NCBI RefSeq assembly: GCF_036588685.1
Contig: NW_026963311.1
Location: forward strand, 744,001-808,000
DNA from: Mytilus trossulus
Lineage: Eukaryota; Mollusca; Bivalvia; Mytilida; Mytilidae
Reading direction: 5' to 3'
DNA length: 64,000 nt
Part shown: positions 11,038 to 26,000 of the stretch, one piece after another
How the letters are laid out: each line of letters starts with the position of its first letter
Numbering within the stretch: the first letter of the stretch is position 1
The notes under the pieces: generated by a model
What the model was told of the DNA's origin: nothing
Seen by the model: the letters and a program-made list of their open reading frames with translations, nothing else
Databases searched by the model: none
Program-made: the position numbers and the translations under genes

Positions 11038-14000
11038 CTAAGCGAAACCACAATGGATATGATTTCCTTCGTTTAATGGTTCAACTCCACCATATTCTCT
11101 GCACTTTGACAGAAAGAGGCTGTTCCTGCCGTTATCGAGGTCAACTGCTTTGCCATTGTAATGACGGCTGTGACAGCTGTGACAAGCACCTGCTATTTCA
11201 TTAACCTACAACAAAATAGAAGGTAAGATATTGTCATAAATATTTGGCTTTGAAAACTTTATTTCTGTATGTTTCTTGTATTTATTCATTCTAACCTTGG
11301 ATAATTATTGAAATGTTAGAGTTTCTCAAGGAAGACGTGTGTTGCCTGTCGTCTCCAAATAATTTATCAATAAGAAATAGTTTGATTTTAGGTCCTCTTC
11401 AGAAATACAACCAGTTTCGATAGACTGTTTTATTTTAGAAATTTAGAAAATTTTGAATTAAAGTACAAGAATATCTATGACTAAAAAGAATTAATAGTAT
11501 CTCAAAGAAGCAGTATAGCTTTGCTGTCGATAGAGTTCTTCGTTTGCATTAGGAATCTCGTTTTTGTTACTCATGATGAGCGATATTCACAAGAAATTTG
11601 CTGAAAGTTAAATCTATTATCCTTAATTAGACTTTTAAAATTGATGACAAGTACAGAACTGCAAGGCTGTACACCACAAATTTCGGTTGAAGCTAAAATC
11701 GAAATTCATACCTGTGAAATTTATACAAAATTGAAAGATTTTTTTTTCAAATGATCCAAATATGAAACAGATTCAGTGCGAATTTCCATAGTCCTTTAAA
11801 GTACAAACGATATATCTATTTCTATGTTATCTTTCTCAACGCGATCAAACCAGAGAAATTTATGTTTTTTTTACAACTTACATGTATATATCCTGATGAT
11901 CCTATGTCATGGATGTATTGAAGAAGTTTACGGTCCAGACACACGTGACCTCCGGGAGCACCTGGGTTTCTGCATTCACCACACGTGTAACTGAAAAAAA
12001 CGATGTTACATGTACGTAGGACGAATAAACAAAAGTGGTTTTTTTTTTCTTTTTTTCATTAATTAATTATTTATTCATTCATTTATACTGATTATTCACT
12101 GATTAATTATAAAGTGGTCTTCTTTTCCTCAATTGTGTCATCAACGAATGAGACGTATCATCGAATATATAATTACCATGAGCGACATGACATGTGTCAC
12201 TAGTGGGGCAGGATATGATTACCTTCCGAATCACCCGTTATAGATGTGTTTGTGTTGCTTATACTTTAGTTTTCTATAAATTGTTTTGATTTTCCTAGTC
12301 CTTGTTTTTTCAATGACGGTGACAGTTTATTTTTGACGTATGACTTTCTTCTCTTTTCTAAAACGATGTTACAAGGTTTTTTTACCGGTATCTACTAGCA
12401 GCGGAAGTGATTTAGGATACTATTAGCGTCAATAATGTGTAAAATTAAAGATAGAGGCCCTTTCCCTTACTTACTGAGATCGGGATGCAGCAAGTCCATG
12501 ACATGCGTCGTTGATGTTGTTGAAGGCGTATGCGTTGTCATGTTCTCCGGAAGGGTGTTTGTTCCAAAGATGGATCTTACCAGCATTGTGGAGGGCCAAT
12601 ATTTTACAAGCATAATCCTTTGCTACTGCATCGCTACACGTTGTGCCAGTTGAATGTGTTGCTTTAAAATAGTTACTGGTTATGTAACAAATGTTTATAA
12701 CAAAATCCTATACATGTGAAATGAATTTCCCCAGAAAGAATTCATATCTTAATACCCTACCCTATATACAAATGTTTTTTTTTTTATTAAATAGTAATAC
12801 ATACTTCTACACGCGATTTTACTATGATATACATTTACTAGCAGTAGTTTTTTTTTTATTTCATTTTCATTTATTTGCTCTCAATGTCTCATTTCGTTTT
12901 ATTATTACCTTTAAACAACTGGTCTGACCAGGAGTATATTGCTATAATCTAATCATTGGTGTTTAAAAGTCTACATAGTATTTACTTAGTCTAAAAAATC
13001 TTCTTTTTATAATTAAATTCAACCTTAAATATACGTCTTGTATTTCAAATGTATGCGAGGAAATTGCAGCCGATAAAACAAAGCAAGATCTTATTAATAA
13101 TTACATTTTCCAATAGTCTTAACTTCGCCTCATGTCTTCACCTGCGATTAACTCTTAACTTATTGTGTACGCAGTTGAACTTTGTCGAAGACTGTACTTA
13201 CAATGTACATGTAAACATGTGTTCCTTAAAATGTGTTTCGGTGTTACATGTATGTGTAAGGCTGGGTTGTTACCATAATGTCATTGCCGTAGACAATAAA
13301 TCTATTTTCATTCAGAAACATGTGTCCATGTCATTTGGTCATTCCAAGCCATACAACACCTTCTTTCTATAGTAATTGTTTTATACATACTTGTACAGTG
13401 ACCTGATGTTGCTGTGTTGAGGTAGTTTCCAGCAACCCATAAGTTCTGAAAAAAATATTATATCATAATAGAAAAATTTGTTTCAACATTTTCTATCTGC
13501 ATCAATACAAAGGCAGAATTAGCCTAGGGAGTAGGAATGAGTTTGGCATGGGGACACAGGAATCCATTATAGAGTTTCATATCATAAATGCATATATATA
13601 TATTAAAAGTATCACTCCAAATAAATGTTGGCTTGTCAGGGCTCCCACTGTTTCAAAATCTTGGATCTGCACATGCATTGTAAATATTTAAAAAAAAAAT
13701 AACTAATTCGAGTTTCTTCAAAGCTTTAAAAATGGAAATGACTTTTTTCGAGTGGAAATGGATGATTACGTTTAAAAGTAACTAACCTCGCCATGTACAT
13801 TCTGAAGCTGATAAAAAGTATACCCGCTTGTAGTATGGATTCCACCATGGAATTTGTAACAGTCGCCAGTATTAAGAGAGGCATGCACGGCTGTATGAGT
13901 TCCAGCTGAAAGGTGCAAATGTAAAGTAAATGAAAAATACTAGATACATGATATTAAGTGTTGTCTAATGATGTCTTTAAGAAAGTGATATTTATGACAT

Positions 14001-17000
14001 TATCAGTCCATGAAAGCTTCAAGAAAAATAAAGTGGTTGTGCGATGTAGATATTCCTAGATCATTTTGTTTAGAGAAATCAAATATTGGTGCAATATCAT
14101 ACATGCATATATAAAATATTAACAGTTTTAAAATAAAATACTATTGGACAAAATTGAGTATCTAAAAAATAACAACACATAAATAACATGATCAAGATAT
14201 GCAACAGCTAAAATATACAGCGCTCTCTTTTTAAATGAACAAAAAATATTAGAGTTGTCTTTCTTTTCCTACATAAATCAAGTACTTTTATCGTGAGTCG
14301 ATCTCCTACATGTATCAAATAATAAAATATTATGAATATGACAAACGTCGAACTTTCCTAAACACCGTATTAGTAGTTGACTTTCAACCTAATGAGTTTT
14401 GTGTTTCATAATCTGGTTTATGTATTCTTTCTTGTGCTGGGATTTTTTGTATTGTTGGTTGTTAAGCGTCCAGTGGCAAATATTTCATGCAGATTCAAGA
14501 CGATAACAAATTTACAATGCAACTGGTAGGTCCTGTAATAGAGGTCGTTCTGGTTGAGGTTAGGGGGAATGAGGATATTTTATATTGGATCGAGACAGAC
14601 ATTTTGCCTTGCAACACACGGTGGGTATGGTTGTCCTGCGAGAGAACGTACTGTGCTGGTGATTCGGTCCTGACGGGTGCTGGTGATCAATGAAAAAATG
14701 TAAACAAAGACGAAAATGATGTTTTCACTCATAAAAAATGGAAGAAATCAGTTGAGATTTTTCAATTTCGTTTCTTATGGGTTCATATATAAACCATTAA
14801 AAAAATTACCCTCTAAACTGTTTCAGTAAGCGTAACACAAAAATGCTCATTTTCAGAAAATCTCGAACTGAAAAAATAAAACAAAAATGCTCATAGAGTC
14901 CGCTTTCTATACTGCAATCCACACGACAAAACTATTTTGTGAAAAAACATTGCAATTTATTAAAATTTAGCATTTTCTCAATTTATTCATGTCCTGATAC
15001 TGTGCTGGTGGGTCCTGTCATTGTGCTGGTGGGTCCTGATACGGTGCTGGTGATTTTGGATTAGAAGTTGGTCATATTTGAAACAAATGTTACAAAATCA
15101 ATAAAATTAGCCAGATAAGTGTTGCCAACAGGATCTATGACACCTATTTTAGTTCTTGTGCATCCATTTGGCTGTTTAAAATGTGTTTTCAAATGATCTG
15201 AACTTGTATTACATAATAACTTAAAAGGGCAACATCTTTCGTCCAATATCAGATAACAATAATATATATAGTATCTAAAATAAGTTAAAAAATTTCACAA
15301 TACTATATATTTCATTTTATGCGTTAATTTGTTCGAAAAAAGTCGAAAAGAAGAGACTTTTTTTAATGTCATGATTATATGTCGCTTTCTAGATCTATGC
15401 TTAGCATTTATTTCAGATGACATGGACTCCTCACCCTGATGACCCTGCTGCCTTTTATAACTTTATCCGTATACATATATTAATAGATAAACAAAAGGCT
15501 GCATGCAACACGTATTTATGTATTTACAATGATTCGTTGTAACGAGAATATTTGTGGTGAATGGAAACTGTGAGGGTCACAATCTTAAATTGCTTATAAA
15601 TGTTGCTGGAACCAGTTTCGTTATCTGATCTGAATTTTCTGAAATGTGCAAGGTAGATAGACATTTTGATTTTTTTTTACTCGGTAATGAACCACTGTGT
15701 TGATCCCAGGCTAAACATAACAAAAATCTCTGTACAAACGTCTGTGAATTTTCTACAAAAATAGTGATTTTATTTTTCACTAAATTCTCTTTTTCTACTA
15801 AATACAATAATGAACTATAAATAACAATGCTTTGCAAGAAGTTTCCCCTTGATATATGTACAAAATTATATCTCTATTATTCATTGTTTGTGCTGTTTTG
15901 ATACTATTGCAGTTTGCACATTTCGGAATTGACAGGCCACAGGAGGGGTCATAAACCGTACACGAAAAGATAAAATATTGATATAAGTACTTAATTTGCA
16001 TCTTTGAACCCCCACCCCGGCTTGTTTTTTTAGGAGCCTGGGGTGTCTAAAAATGGTCGATTACAGACAGCCGAGAAGGCATTTTACTTTCCAGGCGTGT
16101 TATTGTTGATTGTTAAAGTCCTGAAAACGGATAAATGGAAACAAAAATGTTTGATATATCTGGCTTTAGATTCAGTTTTTTTTTAAATATAAATTAAGGC
16201 TACATTTTAATATAATAATTCTATGAATTCACAATATCAAAAAATGCAGGAAAAAAAATGAATGAAGTGAAATATCTTAGTAAGGAGTCATTACTACAGA
16301 GATGGTGTGTTTGACACACAAAACTTAAAAACTTACCAATATTAAAATAAAAGTGTATTTTAGTTGAGTATTTTTTCCATTTACTCATTTTCAATTATAA
16401 TCAAGGCACATTTTATTTTTATTCATAAAAAATATTTATATATAGAAAAGAAGGACCCATTGTTCACTCCCTCCCCCGTAATTCTTTATCAAACATATTT
16501 ATTTTGAAATGAATAAAGCTAAGAAATTTTATAAGTGTTCTCTAGGTTATCTCTTCTTCATTCTCTGACATATTCTAGCCTGCCCTTTCATAAAATAGTG
16601 ATTTTTTTTTTAGTGTTCTATCGAACTTTCGAAAAAATAGCTTAAGATACATTTTTCTTTTACAATACAACTTTTAAATCTTACGGGAAACTATTCCAAG
16701 CTTTCACTGTAACCTCGCTCTAACTTATCCCCATCCCCCCCAAAAAAAACCAAAAAAAACACCAAACAAACAAACCCGCAATACTATTGTCATTCTTATA
16801 GTCAGCACTCAATTGTTCACAAACAAATGTGTTTTAAGCTGCTTAAGACATGATTCAAACGCTAAGAAAGTTCTTTGTTCTATATTTTTGCTCTCCATTT
16901 TTATGCAAAACCTTTTACATTTTTATTTTATGGGTTATTGTTGAAGGTCGTATGATGACGTATGGTTGTTAACACATACTTCCTTTGGTTTCTTATGGAA

Positions 17001-20000
17001 ATTTGTCCATTGACAACAAACATACCACATCATCTACTTTATATAAGTATTGTATAAATTACAACGTATTTTGGTGATCTTGCAAAATGATCGTAATCCC
17101 GAAAGTCGTAAACATATTTTCTTATCTTCAAAGGGGGCAAGAAGGGTTCCATTAACAGGCCAAAAAATAAGATTACAGTTAGTTTAAAAAAAAAATTGAA
17201 AAATAGGGGTATTTTTTCTTTCATAATAACAGTAAACAGATTCACAACAATGTCAATTTCAAGAAAGCAGACAACAGCTAATAAGTCAATAACAGTACAG
17301 CATCAATGATCTTGAATATATGCCACTTTTAACTAAAATATAAAAGCACAGAACCAGGACATATGAGCACAGAACCAGGACCGTTTTTCTTATCACCAGC
17401 ACAGCGTCAGGACAATTCCGTTTAACGCACTTGCACGACTTTTGCAATATAATATTGTTGTAATATACTTTGCATGGTACTTATGACACATCAGAGAAAA
17501 ATTTAGCAACAAAACAGTCGTTTTATTGCCGTTCTGATACAATGTAAACAAACCCACCAGCACAGAATCAGGACCCACCAGCACCCGTCAGGACCAAATC
17601 ACCAGCACAGTACGTTCTCTCGCAGGACAACCATACCCACCGTGAACAGGTCAACCAAAAGTTTTGATGTAAGGGCTCTCAGCGAACAGAGAAAATAATT
17701 CTCATAGTTTCGTTTTCCGAAATCACCACATTAAAAAAAAATTAAGCGAAGGTGTACGATACCAAAGCCAATATGTTCATCGCCCATACGTTTACTTTTT
17801 CTGGTAAAAGGTCTAAAAAATAATATTAAGGAAAATCTAAGCATTTTAACAAATTGAATATATAATTCTCATTTTGGATGGAGTTTTAAAATTATTTCAT
17901 TTTAAACCTCCGTCATACTTGTGAAGCTGTGTATTTTGATTTTCTTTAGATTAACATCAAACTTTTGTCCAAAAGCAGGGTCTTAATGCCATAGTTCTTA
18001 TTCGGATAGCCTTGGATTGCTTATAAAATATGTATGTGCGCAAGGACAGTCTATCATAATACCAAAGTTAATATTGAAATTCCCTGATGTGCGCCCTTTA
18101 AAAAAAATGTCAATACAAAAATCCAAAACAAAATAAAATCTTTAACAAGAGGCTCTCAAGAGCCTGAATCGCTCACCTTAATTCTTTTGGTTAAATCTCT
18201 CATCAATGATTATTTTGGCTTTTCAATTTATTTAAATGTTTTTTGGATCGTCCTATTTTCTTCAAAAGCCAAAAAAAATAATCATTTTCTCCTATGTTCT
18301 ATTTTAGCCATAGTAGCTATGTTTCTTGACATACAAGGAAATAAAATATAAAATTTATACTAGATACTCTGAAACTCATTTAGCCTAAGTTTGGCTGAAA
18401 TTGATACAGCAGTTTCAAAGGAGAAGATTTTTTAAAGTAAGTCAACATGATGAACAAATTGTGAAAAAAGTCTTTAAAGGGCAATAACTCCTAAAGGGGT
18501 CAACTGATCATTTCCGTCATGTTGACTTATTTGTAAATCTTACTTTGCGGAACATTATTGCTGTTTACAGTTTATCTCTATCTATAATAATATTCAACAT
18601 AATAACCAAAAACAGCAAAATTTCCTTAAAATTATCAATTCAGGGGCAGCAACCCAACAACAGTTGTCTGATTCATCTGAAAATTTCAGGGCAGATAGAT
18701 CTTGACCTGATAAACAATATAACCCCAGGTCATATTTGCTCTAAATGCTTTGGTTTTTGAGTTATAAGCCAAAAACTGCATTTGACCCCCATGTTCTATT
18801 TTTAGCAATGGCGTCCATGTTTGTTGATAGATCATAACTTCGGATACAATTTACAAACTAGATACCCTAAGGAACATTCAGTTAAAGTTTGGAAGTATTT
18901 TGCCCAGTAGTTTCAGCGGAGAAGATTTTTGTAAAAGATTACTAAGATTTACGAAAAATGGTTAAAAATTGACTATAAAGGGCAATAACCCCTAAAGGGG
19001 TCAACTGACCATTTCCGTCATGTTGACTTATTTGTAAATCTTACTTTGCTGAACATTATTGCTGTTTACAGTTTATCTCTATCTATAATAATATTCAACA
19101 TAATAACCAAAAACAGCAAAATTTCCTTAAAATTATCAATTCAGGGGCAGCAACCCAACAACAGGTTGTCTGATTCATCTGAAAATTTCAGGGCAGATAG
19201 ATCTTGACCTGATAAACAATATAAGCCCAGGTCAGATTTGCTCTAAATGCTTTGGTTTTTGAGTTATATGCCAAAAACTGCATTTGACCCCCATGTTCTA
19301 TTTTTAGCAATGATCACCATGTTTGTTGATAGATCATAACTTCGGATACAATTTACAAACTAGATACCCTAAGGAACATTCAGTTAAAGTTTGGAAGTAT
19401 TTTGCCCAGTAGTTTCAGCGGAGAAGATTTTTGTAAAAGATTACTAAGATCTACGAAAAATGGTTAAAAATTGACTATAAAGGGCAATAACTCCTAAAGG
19501 GGTCAACTGACCATTTCCGTCATGTTGACTTATTTGTAAATCTTATTTTGCTGAACATTATTGCTGTTTACAGTTTATCTCTATCTTTAATAATATTCAA
19601 CATAATAACCAAAAACAGCAAAATTTCCTTAAAATTATCAATTTAGGGGCAGCAACCCAACAACAGGTTGTCTGATTCATCTGAAAATTTCAGGGCAGAT
19701 AGATCTTGACCTGATAAACAATATAAGCCCAGGTCAGATTTGCTCTAAATGCTTTGGTTTTTGAGTTATATGCCAAAAACTGCATTTGACCCCCATGTTC
19801 TATTTTTAGCAATGATCACCATGTTTGTTGATAGATCATAACTTCGGATACAATTTACAAACTAGATACCCTAAGGAACATTCAGTTAAAGTTTGGAAGT
19901 ATTTTGCCCAGTAGTTTCAGCGGAGAAGATTTTTGTAAAAGATTACTAAGATCTACGAAAAATGGTTAAAAATTGACTATAAAGGGCAATAACTCCTAAA

Positions 20001-23000
20001 GGGGTCAACTGACCATTTCCGTCATGTTGACCTATTTGTAAATCTTACTTTGCTGAACATTATTGCTGTTTACAGTTTATCTCTATCTATAATAATATTC
20101 AACATAATAACCAAAAACAGCAAAATTTCCTTAAAATTATCAATTCAGGGGCAGCAACCCAACAACAGGTTGTCTGATTCATCTGAAAATTTCAGGGCAG
20201 ATAGATCTTGACCTGATAAACAATATAAGCCCAGGTCAGATTTGCTCTAAATGCTTTGTTTTTTGAGTTATAAGCCAAAAACTGCATTTGACCCCCATGT
20301 TCTATTTTTAGCAATGATCACCATGTTTGTTGATAGATCATAACTTCGGATACAATTTACAAACTAGATACCCTAAGGAACATTCAGTTAAAGTTTGGAA
20401 GTATTTTGCCCAGTAGTTTCAGCGGAGAAGATTTTTGTAAAAGATTACTAAGATCTACGAAAAATGGTTAAAAATTGACTATAAAGGGCAATAACTCCTA
20501 AAGGGGTCAACTGACCATTTCCGTCATGTTGACTTATTTGTAAATCTTATTTTGCTGAACATTATTGCTGTTTACAGTTTATCTCTATCTATAATAATAT
20601 TCAACATAATAACCAAAAATAGCAAAATTTCCTTAAAATTATCAATTCAGGGGCAGCAACCCAACAACAGGTTGTCTGATTCATCTGAAAATTTCAGGGC
20701 AGATAGATCTTGACCTGATAAACAATATAAGCCCAGGTCAGATTTGCTCTAAATGCTTTGGTTTTTGAGTTATAAGCCAAAAACTGCATTTGACCCCCAT
20801 GTTCTATTTTTAGCAATGATCACCATGTTTGTTGATAGATCATAACTTCGGATACAATTTACAAACTAGATACCCTAAGGAACATTCAGTTAAAGTTTGG
20901 AAGTATTTTGCCCAGTAGTTTCAGCGGAGAAGATTTTTGTAAAAGATTACTAAGATCTACGAAAAATGGTTAAAAATTGACTATAAAGGGCAATAACTCC
21001 TAAAGGGGTCAACTGACCATTTCCGTCATGTTGACTTATTTGTAAATCTTATTTTGCTGAACATTATTGCTGTTTACAGTTTATCTCTATCTTTAATAAT
21101 ATTCAACATAATAACCAAAAACAGCAAAATTTCCTTAAAATTATCAATTTAGGGGCAGCAACCCAACAACAGGTTGTCTGATTCATCTGAAAATTTCAGG
21201 GCAGATAGATCTTGACCTGATAAACAATATAAGCCCAGGTCAGATTTGCTCTAAATGCTTTGGTTTTTGAGTTATAAGCCAAAAACTGCATTTGACCCCC
21301 ATGTTCTATTTTTAGCAATGATCACCATGTTTGTTGATAGATCATAACTTCGGATACAATTTACAAACTAGATACCCTAAGGAACATTCAGTTAAAGTTT
21401 GGAAGTATTTTGCCCAGTAGTTTCAGCGGAGAAGATTTTTGTAAAAGATTACTAAGATTTACGAAAAATGGTTAAAAATTGACTATAAAGGGCAATAACT
21501 CCTAAAGGGGTCAACTGACCATTTCCGTCATGTTGACTTATTTGTAAATCTTACTTTGCTGAACATTATTGCTGTTTACAGTTTATCTCTATCTATAATA
21601 ATATTCAACATAATAACCAAAAACAGCAAAATTTCCTTAAAATTATCAATTCAGGGGCAGCAACCCAACAACAGGTTGTCTGATTCATCTGAAAATTTCA
21701 GGGCAGATAGATCTTGACCTGATAAACAATATAAGCCCAGGTCAGATTTGCTCTAAATGCTTTGGTTTTTGAGTTATAAGCCAAAAACTGCATTTGACCC
21801 CCATGTTCTATTTTTAGCAATGATCACCATGTTTGTTGATAGATCGTAACTTCGGATACAATTTACAAACTAGATACCCTAAGGAACATTCAGTTAAAGT
21901 TTGGAAGTATTTTGCCCAGTAGTTTCAGCGGAGAAGATTTTTGTAAAAGATTACTAAGATTTATGAAAAATGGTTAAAAATTTACTATAAAGGGCAATAA
22001 CTCCTAAAGGGGTCAACTGACCATTTCCGTCATGTTGACTTATTTGTAAATCTTATTTTGCTGAACATTATTGCTGTTTACAGTTTATCTCTATCTTTAA
22101 TAATATTCAACATAATAACCAAAAACAGCAAAATTTCCTTAAAATTATCAATTTAGGGGCAGCAACCCAACAACAGGTTGTCTGATTCATCTGAAAATTT
22201 CAGGGCAGATAGATCTTGACCTGATAAACAATATAAGCCCAGGTCAGATTTGCTCTAAATGCTTTGGTTTTTGAGTTATATGCCAAAAACTGCATTTGAC
22301 CCCCATGTTCTATTTTTAGCAATGATCACCATGTTTGTTGATAGATCATAACTTCGGATACAATTTACAAACTAGATACCCTAAGGAACATTCAGTTAAA
22401 GTTTGGAAGTATTTTGCCCAGTAGTTTCAGCGGAGAAGATTTTTGTAAAAGATTACTAAGATCTACGAAAAATGGTTAAAAATTGACTATAAAGGGCAAT
22501 AACTCCTAAAGGGGTCAACTGACCATTTCCGTCATGTTGACCTATTTGTAAATCTTACTTTGCTGAACATTATTGCTGTTTACAGTTTATCTCTATCTAT
22601 AATAATATTCAACATAATAACCAAAAACAGCAAAATTTCCTTAAAATTATCAATTCAGGGGCAGCAACCCAACAACAGGTTGTCTGATTCATCTGAAAAT
22701 TTCAGGGCAGATAGATCTTGACCTGATAAACAATATAAGCCCAGGTCAGATTTGCTCTAAATGCTTTGGTTTTTGAGTTATAAGCCAAAAACTGCATTTG
22801 ACCCCCATGTTCTATTTTTAGCAATGATCACCATGTTTGTTGATAGATCATAACTTCGGATACAATTTACAAACTAGATACCCTAAGGAACATTCAGTTA
22901 AAGTTTGGAAGTATTTTGCCCAGTAGTTTCAGCGGAGAAGATTTTTGTAAAAGATTACTAAGATTTACGAAAAATGGTTAAAAATTGACTATAAAGGGCA

Positions 23001-26000
23001 ATAACTCCTAAAGGGGTCAACTGACCATTTCCGTCATGTTGACTTATTTGTAAATCTTACTTTGCTGAACATTATTGCTGTTTACAGTTTATCTCTATCT
23101 ATAATAATATTCAACATAATAACCAAAAACAGCAAAATTTCCTTAAAATTATCAATTCAGGGGCAGCAACCCAACAACAGGTTGTCTGATTCATCTGAAA
23201 ATTTCAGGGCAGATAGATCTTGACCTGATAAACAATATAAGCCCAGGTCAGATTTGCTCTAAATGCTTTGGTTTTTGAGTTATAAGCCAAAAACTGCATT
23301 TGACCCCCATGTTCTATTTTTAGCAATGATCACCATGTTTGTTGATAGATCGTAACTTCGGATACAATTTACAAACTAGATACCCTAAGGAACATTCAGT
23401 TAAAGTTTGGAAGTATTTTGCCCAGTAGTTTCAGCGGAGAAGATTTTTGTAAAAGATTACTAAGATTTATGAAAAATGGTTAAAAATTTACTATAAAGGG
23501 CAATAACTCCTAAAGGGGTCAACTGACCATTTCCGTCATGTTGACTTATTTGTAAATCTTATTTTGCTGAACATTATTGCTGTTTACAGTTTATCTCTAT
23601 CTTTAATAATATTCAACATAATAACCAAAAACAGCAAAATTTCCTTAAAATTATCAATTTAGGGGCAGCAACCCAACAACAGGTTGTCTGATTCATCTGA
23701 AAATTTCAGGGCAGATAGATCTTGACCTGATAAACAATATAAGCCCAGGTCAGATTTGCTCTAAATGCTTTGGTTTTTGAGTTATATGCCAAAAACTGCA
23801 TTTGACCCCCATGTTCTATTTTTAGCAATGATCACCATGTTTGTTGATAGATCATAACTTCGGATACAATTTACAAACTAGATACCCTAAGGAACATTCA
23901 GTTAAAGTTTGGAAGTATTTTGCCCAGTAGTTTCAGCGGAGAAGATTTTTGTAAAAGATTACTAAGATCTACGAAAAATGGTTAAAAATTTACTATAAAG
24001 GGCAATAACTCCTAAAGGGGTCAACTGACCATTTCCGTCATGTTGACCTATTTGTAAATCTTACTTTGCTGAACATTATTGCTGTTTACAGTTTATCTCT
24101 ATCTATAATAATATTCAACATAATAACCAAAAACAGCAAAATTTCCTTAAAATTATCAATTCAGGGGCAGCAACCCAACAACAGGTTGTCTGATTCATCT
24201 GAAAATTTCAGGGCAGATAGATCTTGACCTGATAAACAATATAAGCCCAGGTCAGATTTGCTCTAAATGCTTTGGTTTTTGAGTTATAAGCCAAAAACTG
24301 CATTTGACCCCCATGTTCTATTTTTAGCAATGATCACCATGTTTGTTGATAGATCATAACTTCGGATACAATTTACAAACTAGATACCCTAAGGAACATT
24401 CAGTTAAAGTTTGGAAGTATTTTGCCCAGTAGTTTCAGCGGAGAAGATTTTTGTAAAAGATTACTAAGATCTACGAAAAATGGTTAAAAATTGACTATAA
24501 AGGGCAATAACTCCTAAAGGGGTCAACTGACCATTTCCGTCATGTTGACTTATTTGTAAATCTTATTTTGCTGAACATTATTGCTGTTTACAGTTTATCT
24601 CTATCTATAATAATATTCAACATAATAACCAAAAATAGCAAAATTTCCTTAAAATTATCAATTCAGGGGCAGCAACCCAACAACAGGTTGTCTGATTCAT
24701 CTGAAAATTTCAGGGCAGATAGATCTTGACCTGATAAACAATATAAGCCCAGGTCAGATTTGCTCTAAATGCTTTGGTTTTTGAGTTATAAGCCAAAAAC
24801 TGCATTTGACCCCCATGTTCTATTTTTAGCAATGATCACCATGTTTGTTGATAGATCATAACTTCGGATACAATTTACAAACTAGATACCCTAAGGAACA
24901 TTCAGTTAAAGTTTGGAAGTATTTTGCCCAGTAGTTTCAGCGGAGAAGATTTTTGTAAAAGATTACTAAGATCTACGAAAAATGGTTAAAAATTGACTAT
25001 AAAGGGCAATAACTCCTAAAGGGGTCAACTGACCATTTCCGTCATGTTGACTTATTTGTAAATCTTATTTTGCTGAACATTATTGCTGTTTACAGTTTAT
25101 CTCTATCTATAATAATATTCAACATAATAACCAAAAATAGCAAAATTTCCTTAAAATTATCAATTCAGGGGCAGCAACCCAACAACAGGTTGTCTGATTC
25201 ATCTGAAAATTTCAGGGCAGATAGATCTTGACCTGATAAACAATATAAGCCCAGGTCAGATTTGCTCTAAATGCTTTGGTTTTTGAGTTATAAGCCAAAA
25301 ACTGCATTTGACCCCCATGTTCTATTTTTAGCAATGATCACCATGTTTGTTGATAGATCATAACTTCGGATACAATTTACAAACTAGATAACCTAAGGAA
25401 CATTCAGTTAAAGTTTGGAAGTATTTTGCCCAGTAGTTTCAGCGGAGAAGATTTTTGTAAAAGATTACTAAGATTTACGAAAAATGGTTAAAAATTGACT
25501 ATAAAGGGCAATAACTCCTAAAGGGGTCAACTGACCATTTCCGTCATGTTGACTTATTTGTAAATCTTACTTTGCTGAACATTATTGCTGTTTACAGTTT
25601 ATCTCTATCTATAATAATATTCAACATAATAACCAAAAACAGCAAAATTTCCTTAAAATTATCAATTCAGGGGCAGCAACCCAACAACAGGTTGTCTGAT
25701 TCATCTGAAAATTTCAGGGCAGATAGATCTTGACCTGATAAACAATATAAGCCCAGGTCAGATTTGCTCTAAATGCTTTGGTTTTTGAGTTATAAGCCAA
25801 AAACTGCATTTGACCCCCATGTTCTATTTTTAGCAATGATCACCATGTTTGTTGATAGATCGTAACTTCGGATACAATTTACAAACTAGATACCCTAAGG
25901 AACATTCAGTTAAAGTTTGGAAGTATTTTGCCCAGTAGTTTCAGCGGAGAAGATTTTTGTAAAAGATTACTAAGATTTATGAAAAATGGTTAAAAATTTA

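Noticed and set aside
13049..13372. 107-codon plus-strand frame
   Set aside because: It lies in intron 3 of the minus-strand peptidase gene, shows no motif and has ordinary AT-rich composition.
15061..17584. A transposase inside the 3.0-kb inverted-repeat element
   Set aside because: The longest frames (61-86 codons) show no DDE/DDD or zinc-finger motif; the element seems non-autonomous.
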